In this document: piece after piece, positions 24,984-33,466 of the stretch
Layout of the letters: each line of letters begins with the position of its first letter
How positions within the stretch are numbered: the stretch's first letter is position 1
Assembly: GCA_030608565.1 (NCBI GenBank)
Contig: JAUWDY010000002.1
Span: 1 to 64,000 of the forward strand
Length of the DNA stretch: 64,000 nt
DNA from: Candidatus Bathyarchaeota archaeon
GTDB lineage: Archaea > Thermoproteota > Bathyarchaeia > Bathyarchaeales > Bathyarchaeaceae
Direction of reading: 5' to 3'
Translations under genes and position numbers: made by a program
Notes under the pieces: model-generated
What the model was told of the DNA's origin: nothing
The model's database searches: none
The model's input: the letters and a program-made list of their open reading frames with translations, nothing else

Positions 24984-26231
24984 ATGGCTAGAAACTCTGC
25001 TATGAACCGTGTTCTCTTGCAAAGAGATTTTCTCGCTGTCTTCGTTACCATTGTGAATGCGTTTTCGTGGTATTTTCCGTTGTATCTTTTTTTCCAGAGT
25101 ACATTAGGGAGATTACAGCTGGAATCCACTTTCTTGCTAGCGGCATTCGGAGTTCAATGTGCAGCGGCTGTTTGTTCCGCAATAGCAGGCACAGCTTTGG
25201 TGAAGAGATCCCAAAGCCGTGATGCACTTCTGACAGTTTGGATGTTGGTTGGGATTATAGCCTCTACATCAATGGTTGCGTTGGAGACATTTGGTACGAC
25301 ATACGTTCTACTAGTCTCTTTTCTTTTAGGGATTTCATTGGGATTGGGTTTTCCCTCTTGCCTCGCATATTTCGGAGATTATAGTATCCCAGAAAATAGA
25401 GGCAGGTTAGCGGGAATCACATTTTTTGCATCAAGTCTCTGCATTTTCTTTATCGCTTTGCTCCTCAGTTTCTCTACTCTAATTGTTGGCGCATTGATAC
25501 TTGCTGCGTGGAGAGGAATTGGCTTGTTCCTTTTTCTTCTTACCAGATCAAAACAAGATTGTCGTAAAGAAGATACCATGCATGCATACACCGAGGTCTC
25601 CTACAAATCAGTTTTACTTGACAAATCTTTTCTCTTGTATGTCATTCCATGGATTATGTTCTGTCTGATAAATTTTCTTGAAGCGCCCGTAGTAGACATT
25701 TTTTTGGGGGAAGACGTTGCCTCATTTATCCCAATTGCAGAATTCGGGATTGGCAGTTTTGCTGCATTGATAGGCGGTTGGGTTTCTGATTCAATTGGTC
25801 GAAAACGGGTAGTTATCTTTGGGTTCATAACGCTGGGCATTGGATATGCTGTGCTGGGGCTCTTTCCAAGTATCATTCTTTCTTGGTATTTATATATTAT
25901 TTTGGACGGCGTTGCGTGGGGAATCTTTTTACTGATGTTCTACCTGATTTTATGGGCGGAACTAGCTGGAAACCGAATCAAAGACAAATACTACTTAATC
26001 GGTATATTGCCACTTCTAATTTCTAGCTACATACAAATACTATTCACACCTTATGCCAAACTGATCGACATCTCAGCAGCGTTTTCGTTGGCCAGTCTTT
26101 TCCTGTTCTTAGCCGTTTTCCCTATATTGTTGGCTCCTGAGACTTTGCCTGAGAAGAAGATTGAGCTTAAGCGGTTTAGAAAGTATATGGAGAGAGCAAA
26201 GAAAGTTAAGGAAAAACATGCGAAGGGTTAG
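24984..26231 (+). CDS. MFS transporter
   Basis: A 415-residue major facilitator protein with about twelve membrane spans. The loop between spans 2 and 3 (ALVKRSQSRDALLT) and the second-half equivalent GGWVSDSIGRKRVVIFG carry the family motif; the span-4/5 region GDYSIPENRGRLAGITF is also typical. It lies some 230 bases after the paired polyprenyl-synthase-like genes on the same strand, so it may export their product, though a separate promoter is possible. The start is uncertain: a TAGGAG site lies very close to the ATG at 24984, and a TTG at 24969 or ATG at 25002 are alternatives. Confidence 0.85.
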   Translation: MARNSAMNRVLLQRDFLAVFVTIVNAFSWYFPLYLFFQSTLGRLQLESTFLLAAFGVQCAAAVCSAIAGTALVKRSQSRDALLTVWMLVGIIASTSMVALETFGTTYVLLVSFLLGISLGLGFPSCLAYFGDYSIPENRGRLAGITFFASSLCIFFIALLLSFSTLIVGALILAAWRGIGLFLFLLTRSKQDCRKEDTMHAYTEVSYKSVLLDKSFLLYVIPWIMFCLINFLEAPVVDIFLGEDVASFIPIAEFGIGSFAALIGGWVSDSIGRKRVVIFGFITLGIGYAVLGLFPSIILSWYLYIILDGVAWGIFLLMFYLILWAELAGNRIKDKYYLIGILPLLISSYIQILFTPYAKLIDISAAFSLASLFLFLAVFPILLAPETLPEKKIELKRFRKYMERAKKVKEKHAKG

Positions 26232-26458
26232 AACTTTCCGATTTTTTAGCTATTCGTTCTAAGCTTTTTGTGAATAACACCGATGTGCACGTGTACTTGT
26301 AGAGTTAAGATTCATCTGCATTTGGAATATTACCATTAAGGGAATACCCCATTTATTTCAAAATCAAGAAGTAGACATAGACTAGAATAATTTAATAAAA
26401 GGGCTGCATAAGTGTTATTTGGCAAAAGGAGTAAAAGCTCAAAGAGAGAGGGCAGAAG

Positions 26459-29143
26459 TTGAGAAAGCGATCAACTAGATGTTTTACTCTTCTACTATTA
26501 ATCTATGTACTTGTTTTCACATCAATCATAATTCAAGTAAGCACTGGGAAATTGATTGGTTCAATCTCCATCACGGCTTCTCCAACAACCATCACGATTG
26601 GCGAGAGCACCACCATAAGTGGATCCATCACCCCCGTAAGCGTAGGAGAAACCGTAACAATCTGGCATAGACAGATTGGAAAACTCTGGGGCATCCTTGC
26701 AACCGAGACAACAGACGGAACCGGACAATACTCATACATCTGTCCAGATTTAGATATGGGAACCTATGAGCTTAAAGCAAGCTGGATAGGCGACACATAC
26801 GCAGCTGAAAGCTCCATAATAACCGTAGATGTCAAAGCGCCCCCAGCGGCTTCCTTCACGTACTTACCTCATACTCCAACCATTGGAGAGACCATTACTT
26901 TCAACGCTTCCGCCAGCTATGACCTTGACGGAAACATTGAAACCTACGCTTGGGACTTCGGAGATGGAACCACTGGAGCCGGAGTGACCACCACTCACGC
27001 TTACACAACAGCTGACACCTACGATGTCACGCTAACGGTCACTGACAACGACATCCTAACCGACACCGAAACCAAGTCCATAACAGTCTCTCTTCAACTC
27101 CAGCCGCCTGTAGCCGCTTTCACCGAATCCGCAGAAACAGTCTATACCCACGAAGTCATCACGTTTAATGCATCAGACAGCTATGACCCTGACGGCACCA
27201 TTGTCAGCTATTGGTGGAACTTCGGAGACGGAACCAGCGCCACCGGCATAATCGTTGAACACTCATATGCAGATAACGGAAGTTACACCGTAACATTGAC
27301 AGTGACGGATAATGATGGGGCAACCCATACCGCTACAGCAATCAAGACTGTGTTGAATCGTTCTCCGGTGGCATCATTCACGGAGTCTCCTGCATTTTTC
27401 GTTTATATCAATGAGACTATTCATTTTGATGCCTCGGACAGCTCTGATCTAGATGGAAACATTGACAGCTATTGGTGGGATTTTGGAGACGGAACCAGCG
27501 CTTCTGGCGTGACAACTGAGCATTCGTACACTCTGGAGGGAGATTACACAGTAACCCTCACAGTTACTGATGATGATGGAGCAACTAACTCGACCAGTGT
27601 AGGTAAGATGGTTCTGAATAGACCACCTGTTGCCGTGTTTACTGAATCAGCAGTAGAAGTATACATCAATGAGACCATCCACTTCAACGCTTCCGAGAGT
27701 TACGATTTGGATGGTTCAATAGAAAGCTATTTCTGGGATTTTGGGGATGGAACGAGTTCTAATGGCAGTGTGGTTGAGCATGCTTACGCAGACAATGGAA
27801 ACTACACGGTAACCTTGACAGTTACAGACGACGATGGCACAACAGACACAGCTACAGCAATCATGACCGTGCTAAACAAGCCGCCAGTAGCCATATTCAC
27901 TGAACCTGCCGAAATCGCATATGTCGGCGAAGCTATTACGTTTAACGCGTCTGATAGTTATGACCCTGACGGCGCCATTGTCAGTTACTTCTGGGACTTC
28001 GGCGACGGAACTGACGCAACAGGCGTCACCGTAAGTCATGCTTACGATACAAACGGAACTTTTACCGTGACCCTAACCGTAACCGATGACGATGACACAT
28101 CTAATTCAACGTCATCCACTAAAACGATTTTCTTTAATGCGTCTCCTGTGGCATCATTCACCGAGTCCGCAGGAACCGTTTATGCTGGCGAAGTTGTCAC
28201 GTTCGATGCGTCAGATAGTTATGACCCTGATGGCACGATTGTTACCTATCTCTGGGATTTTGGGGATGGAACCAACGCTACTGATGTAGTCGTAGGTCAC
28301 TCGTATGCAGATGATGACGTCTACACAATCACCTTAACCGTAACCGATGACGATGGAGGGACTGCATCAAAGAGCGCTACCAAGACAGTTTCAAACAGAC
28401 CACCCATAGCGTCGTTCAATGGGAGTCCAACAACAGTGCTTACTATTGAGATTGTACACTTTGACGCGTCCAGTAGCAACGACCCAGACGGTTCAATCAT
28501 CAGTTACTTCTGGGACTTCGGCGACGGAACTGACGCAACAGGCGTCACGGTGAACCACGCCTACGAAGATGACGGCGTCTACACAGTCACTTTAACCGTA
28601 ACCGATGACGACGGAGGGACTGCATCAAAGAGCGCTACCAAGACAGTTTCAAACAGACCACCCATAGCATTGATCGATGAGAACACAACAATAGTGGATA
28701 TAGACGAGTTGATTCGCTTTGACGCTTCTTATAGCATTGATGACGATGGTTCCATTCTCAGTTACTTCTGGGACTTCGGCGATGGAACCAACGCCACTAT
28801 GTGCATAATTTTAGATCACTCATTTGCCCAGAATGGAGAATACGTGGTGACCCTAACCGTAACCGATGACGACGGAGCATCGTCATCAGCAAGCGTGACG
28901 ATTACCGTGAATTCATCATCAGGTTGGCCATTATCCTTAATCGCAGGAACTGCTTTTAGCGTCACAGCAGTGACTGGAATTGCGATCTATGCCATGTTTA
29001 AAAGAAAAAAGAAATTAGCAGATGACACCACAGCACTTCAAAACAAGCCCACCGTAACTTTATATGTGCCCAGAAGATTTTTTGCAGGTTACGAAAAACT
29101 CACCAGAGCAACAGATAACTCTGTAATTCTTGGACGAACGTAG
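26459..29143 (+). CDS. Cell-surface protein with eight PKD domains and a membrane anchor
   Basis: An 894-residue secreted, anchored protein. Residues 5-30 are a signal peptide, about 31-125 an Ig-like domain (TASPTTITIGESTTISGSIT), and then eight PKD domains of about 86 residues each, with FNASxSYDxDG, WDFGDGT and YTVTLTVTDDDG motifs. A membrane span (about 823-847) is followed by KRKKK and a 47-residue cytoplasmic tail. Asn-Xaa-Ser/Thr sequons are frequent, so it is likely glycosylated. Domains 5-8 share long identical DNA segments. The TTG start follows a purine-rich stretch. It is probably an adhesin or S-layer-associated protein of the filament region beginning here. Confidence 0.92.
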   Translation: MRKRSTRCFTLLLLIYVLVFTSIIIQVSTGKLIGSISITASPTTITIGESTTISGSITPVSVGETVTIWHRQIGKLWGILATETTDGTGQYSYICPDLDMGTYELKASWIGDTYAAESSIITVDVKAPPAASFTYLPHTPTIGETITFNASASYDLDGNIETYAWDFGDGTTGAGVTTTHAYTTADTYDVTLTVTDNDILTDTETKSITVSLQLQPPVAAFTESAETVYTHEVITFNASDSYDPDGTIVSYWWNFGDGTSATGIIVEHSYADNGSYTVTLTVTDNDGATHTATAIKTVLNRSPVASFTESPAFFVYINETIHFDASDSSDLDGNIDSYWWDFGDGTSASGVTTEHSYTLEGDYTVTLTVTDDDGATNSTSVGKMVLNRPPVAVFTESAVEVYINETIHFNASESYDLDGSIESYFWDFGDGTSSNGSVVEHAYADNGNYTVTLTVTDDDGTTDTATAIMTVLNKPPVAIFTEPAEIAYVGEAITFNASDSYDPDGAIVSYFWDFGDGTDATGVTVSHAYDTNGTFTVTLTVTDDDDTSNSTSSTKTIFFNASPVASFTESAGTVYAGEVVTFDASDSYDPDGTIVTYLWDFGDGTNATDVVVGHSYADDDVYTITLTVTDDDGGTASKSATKTVSNRPPIASFNGSPTTVLTIEIVHFDASSSNDPDGSIISYFWDFGDGTDATGVTVNHAYEDDGVYTVTLTVTDDDGGTASKSATKTVSNRPPIALIDENTTIVDIDELIRFDASYSIDDDGSILSYFWDFGDGTNATMCIILDHSFAQNGEYVVTLTVTDDDGASSSASVTITVNSSSGWPLSLIAGTAFSVTAVTGIAIYAMFKRKKKLADDTTALQNKPTVTLYVPRRFFAGYEKLTRATDNSVILGRT

Positions 29144-29226
29144 TCCAGTCTGTGTCTCGTTTTTCTCATTGACGTTTTGGATTAGCCGGACTTATAGATA
29201 GTATTACCGCAGCGGTAAACAGATGA

Positions 29227-30012
29227 TCAAAGTTTCTCGATTTTTTGGGCTATTCGTTCCACAGTCTTGGCAAATGCGTGCTCCGGTTTTTCCTCAGCAA
29301 ATATGCATGTTCCTCCTGCTCGAAGCACATCGCAGAAACAAGGAATAGTATCCAAAACAGGAAGATTATGCGTGTTATGAAAGTGTTCAGAGAAATTCTC
29401 CTTCCCAGCAGTAGAAGACAATATATCCGCAAGCACCTTATTCACCACGATTCCAGTCTTCTTCTCGAAAAGATCATAAAGTTCACTAGTCATCCGCTGA
29501 GTCCCCTTTATATCAGACGTATCCAAGCTTGTCACCACAAGTGCAACATCCGCAGCGACAATGGCATTTATGGAAGAATACTGAAGCCCAGGACTTGTGT
29601 CGAAAATCAGGTAGTCAAGATGCATATCGTTGAGAAGAGAGTTCCTAAGCGACAATAGACGTCCCAAAGCCCTCATCTCCCACTTTCTATCCTTTGCCGT
29701 CATCTCCCGAATAGCTTCTGTAGAAGGATTCGCCAGCCCAACCAAAAACTTTCCATTCCCATTCCCACTAAAAAGGTGAGAAAGATCGATCAGAACCTTC
29801 TTGATTTCACAAACGCCATTCAGATAGTCATTTAACCAGTATCCACTTCCCTCAGCCTTAAACCTAGCTTGGAGGCTTGGAGCACGGAAGTCCAAGTCTA
29901 ACAAACAAACGTTCTTACCCTTTCTGGCGTAGGTCGCTGCTAGATTGATCGAGAGCAACGTTTTTCCTGTTCCGCCCTTGTAGGAGTGAAATGCGATAAT
30001 CTTTCCCATCAT
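29227..30012 (-). CDS. ParA/MinD-family ATPase
   Basis: A 261-residue P-loop ATPase of the ParA/MinD superfamily. The deviant Walker A is KGGTGKT with the signature Lys (about residues 11-17), the switch I region is LLDLDFRAPSLQARF, and switch II is YLIFDTSPGLQYSSI. No C-terminal membrane-binding helix of MinD type is obvious. Its start overlaps a winged-helix gene by four bases (ATGA), a layout similar to ParA with a DNA-binding partner. It sits inside a surface-filament region, where such ATPases can position machinery at a cell pole; plasmid-type partition of an integrated element is the alternative. Confidence 0.88.
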   Translation of the reverse strand: MMGKIIAFHSYKGGTGKTLLSINLAATYARKGKNVCLLDLDFRAPSLQARFKAEGSGYWLNDYLNGVCEIKKVLIDLSHLFSGNGNGKFLVGLANPSTEAIREMTAKDRKWEMRALGRLLSLRNSLLNDMHLDYLIFDTSPGLQYSSINAIVAADVALVVTSLDTSDIKGTQRMTSELYDLFEKKTGIVVNKVLADILSSTAGKENFSEHFHNTHNLPVLDTIPCFCDVLRAGGTCIFAEEKPEHAFAKTVERIAQKIEKL

Positions 30013-30422
30013 TTTTCACCTGTATCTTCCTTTTCAACGTAGAAATAGGCCTTACGTCCTCTCCTCTCCTTCTTCAAATATCCCATCAACACCAACTGAT
30101 TCAAATAGCCGCTTTCAACAGCCCTAGCCCGCGTCGTTTGTTCTGCAATTTCTTCTGCAGTTGCTTGACCAAGATTACATAGCGTGATCGCCGTCTTTCT
30201 AAGATGATCGGGTAGAGACAGCAATGTCATCACGTCTAAAACATCAGTCAGCGATTCGCCTGCAATACCCCCTCGGCTATGTTTTTGCAGCTCTATGAGC
30301 ACATCTACCTTTTCGTTCAGCTGATTAAGGCTGTCCGCTATTCTCTCTAACACTCGAATGGGTTTTCCTTGTAAGCTTTTATACAACGTCACCATTGCTA
30401 TCTCCGAATGTGTTTGACGCAT
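30009..30422 (-). CDS. Winged-helix protein coupled to the ParA-like ATPase
   Basis: A 137-residue protein. Residues 15-50 form a helix with coiled-coil character (VLERIADSLNQLNEKVDVLIELQ), and 65-130 a winged helix (LPDHLRKTAITLCNLGQATAEEIAEQTTRARAVESGYLNQLVLMGYLKKERRGRKAYFYV) of the TrmB/MarR kind. It overlaps the ParA-like gene by four bases. It may be the DNA-binding partner of that ATPase, or a repressor of the pair. A TATA-like TTAATAA preceded by TCGTAAGA lies about 30 bases upstream of the ATG, which implies an almost leaderless message. Confidence 0.8.
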   Translation of the reverse strand: MRQTHSEIAMVTLYKSLQGKPIRVLERIADSLNQLNEKVDVLIELQKHSRGGIAGESLTDVLDVMTLLSLPDHLRKTAITLCNLGQATAEEIAEQTTRARAVESGYLNQLVLMGYLKKERRGRKAYFYVEKEDTGEK

Positions 30423-30447
30423 CTACACTATTGTGGAGAATATACGG

Positions 30448-30464
30448 ATTATTAAGTCTTACGA
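30448..30464 (-). promoter_or_regulatory. TCGTAAGA-type promoter of the winged-helix/ParA pair
   Basis: On the minus strand: TCGTAAGACTTAATAAT. The TTAATAA part is a TATA candidate about 30 bases before the start at 30422; TCGTAAGA lies where a BRE or an activator site would be. Similar sites occur at 37819-37834 and 38533-38555. Confidence 0.55.
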
Positions 30465-30671
30465 TATAGTTATTCATATTCTGAGAGAGTTACGTCAAAA
30501 ATCCAGACATCGCTTTTGAGCACGCTTATCTTTTTGCCTGTCTGTTTTCAAGCCGTGTTTCGATGGTGAAAACATTTCTGTGGGTTATGCATGCCTAGTT
30601 TGTCTAAGCGTAGTTAGCTCTGTTAAAAAGATGTGGTGGAAAAAGGAGGGTGCAGGTTCGAGGTTTGTCTA

Positions 30672-30974
30672 TTAGTACAGTGATGGCGGAATTCGGGCGC
30701 GTGCTTCTTCAATGATTGGAAGTACGGCTCTCAGTTCTCTGAAGTATTTGAGTACGGTTCTGCCGCGGTCTGTGATGGCGTAGACTATTCTTTTTTTGCC
30801 TGCAATTTGTTCTTCTACCAGGTTTTGTTCAATTAGAAAGTTTAGGTACTGTTTTAGTACACTGCAGTTTACATTTGCTTTGTACATGATATGAGTTAGC
30901 TTTAATGGCCCTCTACGTGATAGAACTTTGAGGATGTCTACGTACATTTCGAGTTTAGACCTTCGCATGACCAA
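30672..30974 (-). CDS. Winged-helix DNA-binding protein (HTH_45/Sso10a-like)
   Basis: A 100-residue winged-helix protein: RSKLEMYVDILKVLSRRGPLKLTHIMYKANVNCSVLKQYLNFLIEQNLVEE, a wing KKRIVYAITDRGRTVLKYF, and a C-terminal helix for dimer formation. This is the plan of the archaeal Sso10a/HTH_45 family. It is a paralogue of the gene at 32717-33070 (shared MYKAN and YLxFLxE motifs). The target is unknown; location suggests surface or filament genes. Confidence 0.85.
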   Translation of the reverse strand: MVMRRSKLEMYVDILKVLSRRGPLKLTHIMYKANVNCSVLKQYLNFLIEQNLVEEQIAGKKRIVYAITDRGRTVLKYFRELRAVLPIIEEARARIPPSLY

Positions 30975-31028
30975 ATCCTCTTTTTCATATTTTCTGTGGC
31001 ATACGTATAAATGATTTATGGATTCTGG

Positions 31029-31226
31029 CTACGGCTTTGGCGTTAGTAGTTTCGCTTTTGTTTGGATGCGCTGGAATACGGTTATGCGGTTTTGAAAGGC
31101 TGTGATTAGGTCATCGGCTAATATTTGTTGAAGTTCTTCTGAAAGCGTGTTCATTTCGCCTTTGAATGCGTCTATTAGCTTATTTTCAAGGTTTTCTCGT
31201 TGCGAGGGTGTATATGTTTTTTTCAT
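31029..31226 (-). CDS. Small helical protein
   Basis: A 65-residue, mostly helical and polar protein (MKKTYTPSQRENLENKLIDAF...). GGAGAAG lies eight bases before the ATG. It is separated from the winged-helix gene downstream by about 55 bases and may share its transcript. I do not recognise the family. The ribosome site and codon use support it as a real gene. Confidence 0.6.
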   Translation of the reverse strand: MKKTYTPSQRENLENKLIDAFKGEMNTLSEELQQILADDLITAFQNRITVFQRIQTKAKLLTPKP

Positions 31227-31628
31227 TTATTACTTCTCCGTTTTGGTTCTGTTGGGGTGTTAGGCTTGTTTGGATTTAACTATCTTATGAATTCGAAATA
31301 TGGATTTAGCATTCAGTTTTGCGTCTATGGTGTAAATCGTGGCAAAAGTGTGTGTGTGCGTGTCCAAGAGGTCTATGTATGGAGGGAAGGAAGAGAGATG
31401 GCCACGAGTTCACCCGGGTCTTTATAAAGATTTATTCAAAACGCAAGTAACGTAACAAACAAAACATCATCCAGATAAATCAGTAGGTTACCACTTCGAA
31501 TTTCGAATTAGTATAAACATGCCTATACAATGATACTGTTTCATGATTCGTTATGTTTATCTACGTCAACCCCCAGATATTAAGTTGCACACCACTTGCA
31601 CACTCGCTAAACAATTGAGGAAAGAGAC
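31227..31628. other. Intergenic region with TG-rich tract, no gene
   Basis: About 400 bases between divergent genes. A TGTGTGTGCGTGT tract lies near 31350, and CTTTATAAAG near 31420-31430 looks like a TATA element. No gene was found that could be supported. Confidence 0.5.
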
Positions 31629-32132
31629 ATGGCGAAAAGACCAACAAAGGACGAAGCCCTCGAAGCATTAGACTTCATCATCAACATCCTCAAAGAACAC
31701 GAAAAAGACCTAGACCGATTGGTCACGGAATTATCTAAAACAACAGAAAAATTCAGCCAAACAGGAGAAATAACCACGAAAATCGAAAGAGTGGAAGACC
31801 GCCTCTCAAACATGCAAACTGAAATCAGCAAACTAATCAACTATGTTTCCCCGTCACAGAAAGCATCAAGCTACATTCCCCATGGACCACCAGTAACTGT
31901 CAGATGCAAGCAATGGGAAGATTTCAAAGCATTTGCAGCCGACGCAGAAACCATATCGTTCCTGTATAAGCAAGAAGAAAAAGTCTTCCAAGCAGACGCA
32001 CTGAAGGGTGGCAAAATCCTCACCTACACCGGGGAATTCCCACAAGATTCAAGCGTACTGAAAATATGGTTGTCAAGGGAACTAAACGTTCCCGAAGACA
32101 AAATCTTTGAAGGCGCCCTAGCAATAGGGTAA
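31629..32132 (+). CDS. Coiled-coil protein with a C-terminal alpha/beta domain
   Basis: A 167-residue protein. Residues 6-75 are charged helices that look like a coiled coil (ALDFIINILKEHEKDLDRL, KIERVEDRLSNMQTEISKLI), and 88-167 form a compact domain (VTVRCKQWEDFKAFAADAETISFLYKQ to IWLSRELNVPEDKIFEGAL). I do not recognise it. AAAGAGA precedes the ATG. The neighbouring winged-helix and surface genes suggest membership in the accessory surface region. Confidence 0.7.
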   Translation: MAKRPTKDEALEALDFIINILKEHEKDLDRLVTELSKTTEKFSQTGEITTKIERVEDRLSNMQTEISKLINYVSPSQKASSYIPHGPPVTVRCKQWEDFKAFAADAETISFLYKQEEKVFQADALKGGKILTYTGEFPQDSSVLKIWLSRELNVPEDKIFEGALAIG

Positions 32133-32716
32133 AACCAGAATCGGCTCCCAAGGATCAATACCGTAACCGACAGTTACTTTTTTACAACAACATGCTGCTC
32201 AATGAAGTTTAATTAAAAAGCTTTTTATAGGACGGGTGAATATTATATATTTTGTCTTACGATGTAAGACACACGTATGTTGGGGGAGGTTGAAAGATTC
32301 CCAGGCAGCGAGGAATGCATGGTTTGGTATTTCAGGTTTTAAACCGCTTTCTCCTTTCTCTTTGATGAAGTGCTACACCATGCTTGGGAGCCGTGGGAGC
32401 CAACAAACGATGAACCCAAAAAAAGAGGGACCGTGCTTGCAGATGAAGAAGGAAAATTTCGCAAAATATGAAGCGTTCATTTTCATGATGCTTCTCCGCC
32501 TCTCCTTGCGGTGAGTTAAGGATTTCAAGTTGAATGAGGAAGAGGTTGTCGACGGAGAGGCACGGTTGAGAAGGTTCTGTTTTGTATTTCCGTCTACTAT
32601 AAAGAGGCTTACAGAAGGAAGTTTCAAAAACTCACACATGCACACATAAACTATTAGAATGAAGGTTTTTCGACGCAGAGTTGCCTAACGAATGGCCTGG
32701 AATATGAAGCATGTTC
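32133..32716. other. 580-base stretch without a supported gene
   Basis: Frames on both strands here lack ribosome sites and recognisable motifs. The stretch has a TATATAT sequence next to a perfect palindrome (32253-32271), so it may hold an untranslated transcript or the remains of a gene. Confidence 0.5.
32253..32271. promoter_or_regulatory. Perfect 8-base inverted repeat, operator-like
   Basis: TGTCTTACGATGTAAGACA: two 8-base arms around GAT, immediately after TATTATATATTT on the plus strand. It contains TCTTACGA, the reverse of the TCGTAAGA element found at the filament promoters. Confidence 0.6.
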
Positions 32717-33070
32717 TCATTCTTGTATTTTGTAACAGTTTCCTTCCATAGCATAAACTGGCGAATTGTTCTCAACCCTGCGCTCGTTCTCTGACTTTAA
32801 CAAATCTCTAATCTTCGCATAGTTTCGAAGATATCTCATTCCTTTAGAAGTCACTTTATAAAATGTTTTTCCATTTTGTGTAATAGATGCAATGAGTTTT
32901 GTTTCAAGAAGGAAAGATAAGTATTCATTAAGTTGAGCAAAGCTCAGATTCGCTTTGTACATAATCTGGGTTTTGAGACTTCCATTTCTTGCTATACTTA
33001 ATATATCAGCTACTATATGCAAACGGTCTCTGCGTTTGCGTGTATTACTTTCTAAGACCTCTTTCAACAC
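32717..33070 (-). CDS. Winged-helix DNA-binding protein (paralogue)
   Basis: A 117-residue winged-helix protein (RLHIVADILSIARNGSLKTQIMYKANLSFAQLNEYLSFLLETKLIASI, wing NGKTFYKVTSKGMRYLRNY) of the same HTH_45/Sso10a type as the protein at 30672-30974, with which it shares order and several motifs. The last 25 residues are unrelated. It is monocistronic and divergent from the surface protein gene at 33467; a regulatory link to that gene is plausible. Confidence 0.85.
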   Translation of the reverse strand: MLKEVLESNTRKRRDRLHIVADILSIARNGSLKTQIMYKANLSFAQLNEYLSFLLETKLIASITQNGKTFYKVTSKGMRYLRNYAKIRDLLKSENERRVENNSPVYAMEGNCYKIQE

Positions 33071-33466
33071 AAATCCTCTCTAAGTTTGTTCTATAAGACT
33101 TGTCTATAGCAATCTTGGAATGTTAAACTTAAAAAGGAGTGCTCCCAAAGAAATCATATTCTAAAATGTGAAATATGTTACATCCAATTTAGAATCTAAG
33201 CTCAGCGCCCTGCAGTATAATATCGGGTAAGCTCCACAGCCCATCTGCGCTTGATCAAATTCTTGGCTTCTCGACAGGATATAACTCACGGCATAATATA
33301 TCATACATAGGAATATACATTAATTATAGAGTTTTCTTTCTAAAGAAAGTAATAGAAGAAAACTCCATATGACATTAAAGGCCATGAATTCGGAGAAGAT
33401 TATGGGAGTAAAACATTGTGAACGAGTATACAGCGGATTCACAAGTCAAATCATAAGTGATGAGAC
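33071..33466. other. Divergent spacer upstream of the surface protein
   Basis: About 400 AT-rich bases between the winged-helix gene and the surface protein gene. It must hold both promoters. TATA-like stretches are seen around 33300-33325, but no specific site can be singled out and no gene was found. Confidence 0.45.

Noticed and set aside
26932-28900. Regular repeats that could suggest a CRISPR array
   Set aside because: They are in-frame PKD domains of one protein; spacing is about 260 bases and there are no unique spacers.
30640-30671. GGTTCGAGG sequence resembling a tRNA T-loop
   Set aside because: No matching T-stem, acceptor or anticodon arm could be drawn around it.
32236-32645. 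92-codon plus and 90-codon minus frames in the gene-free stretch
   Set aside because: Neither has a ribosome site or family motif and they overlap each other; a third open frame (WEPWEPTNDEPKKRGTV) has no start codon.
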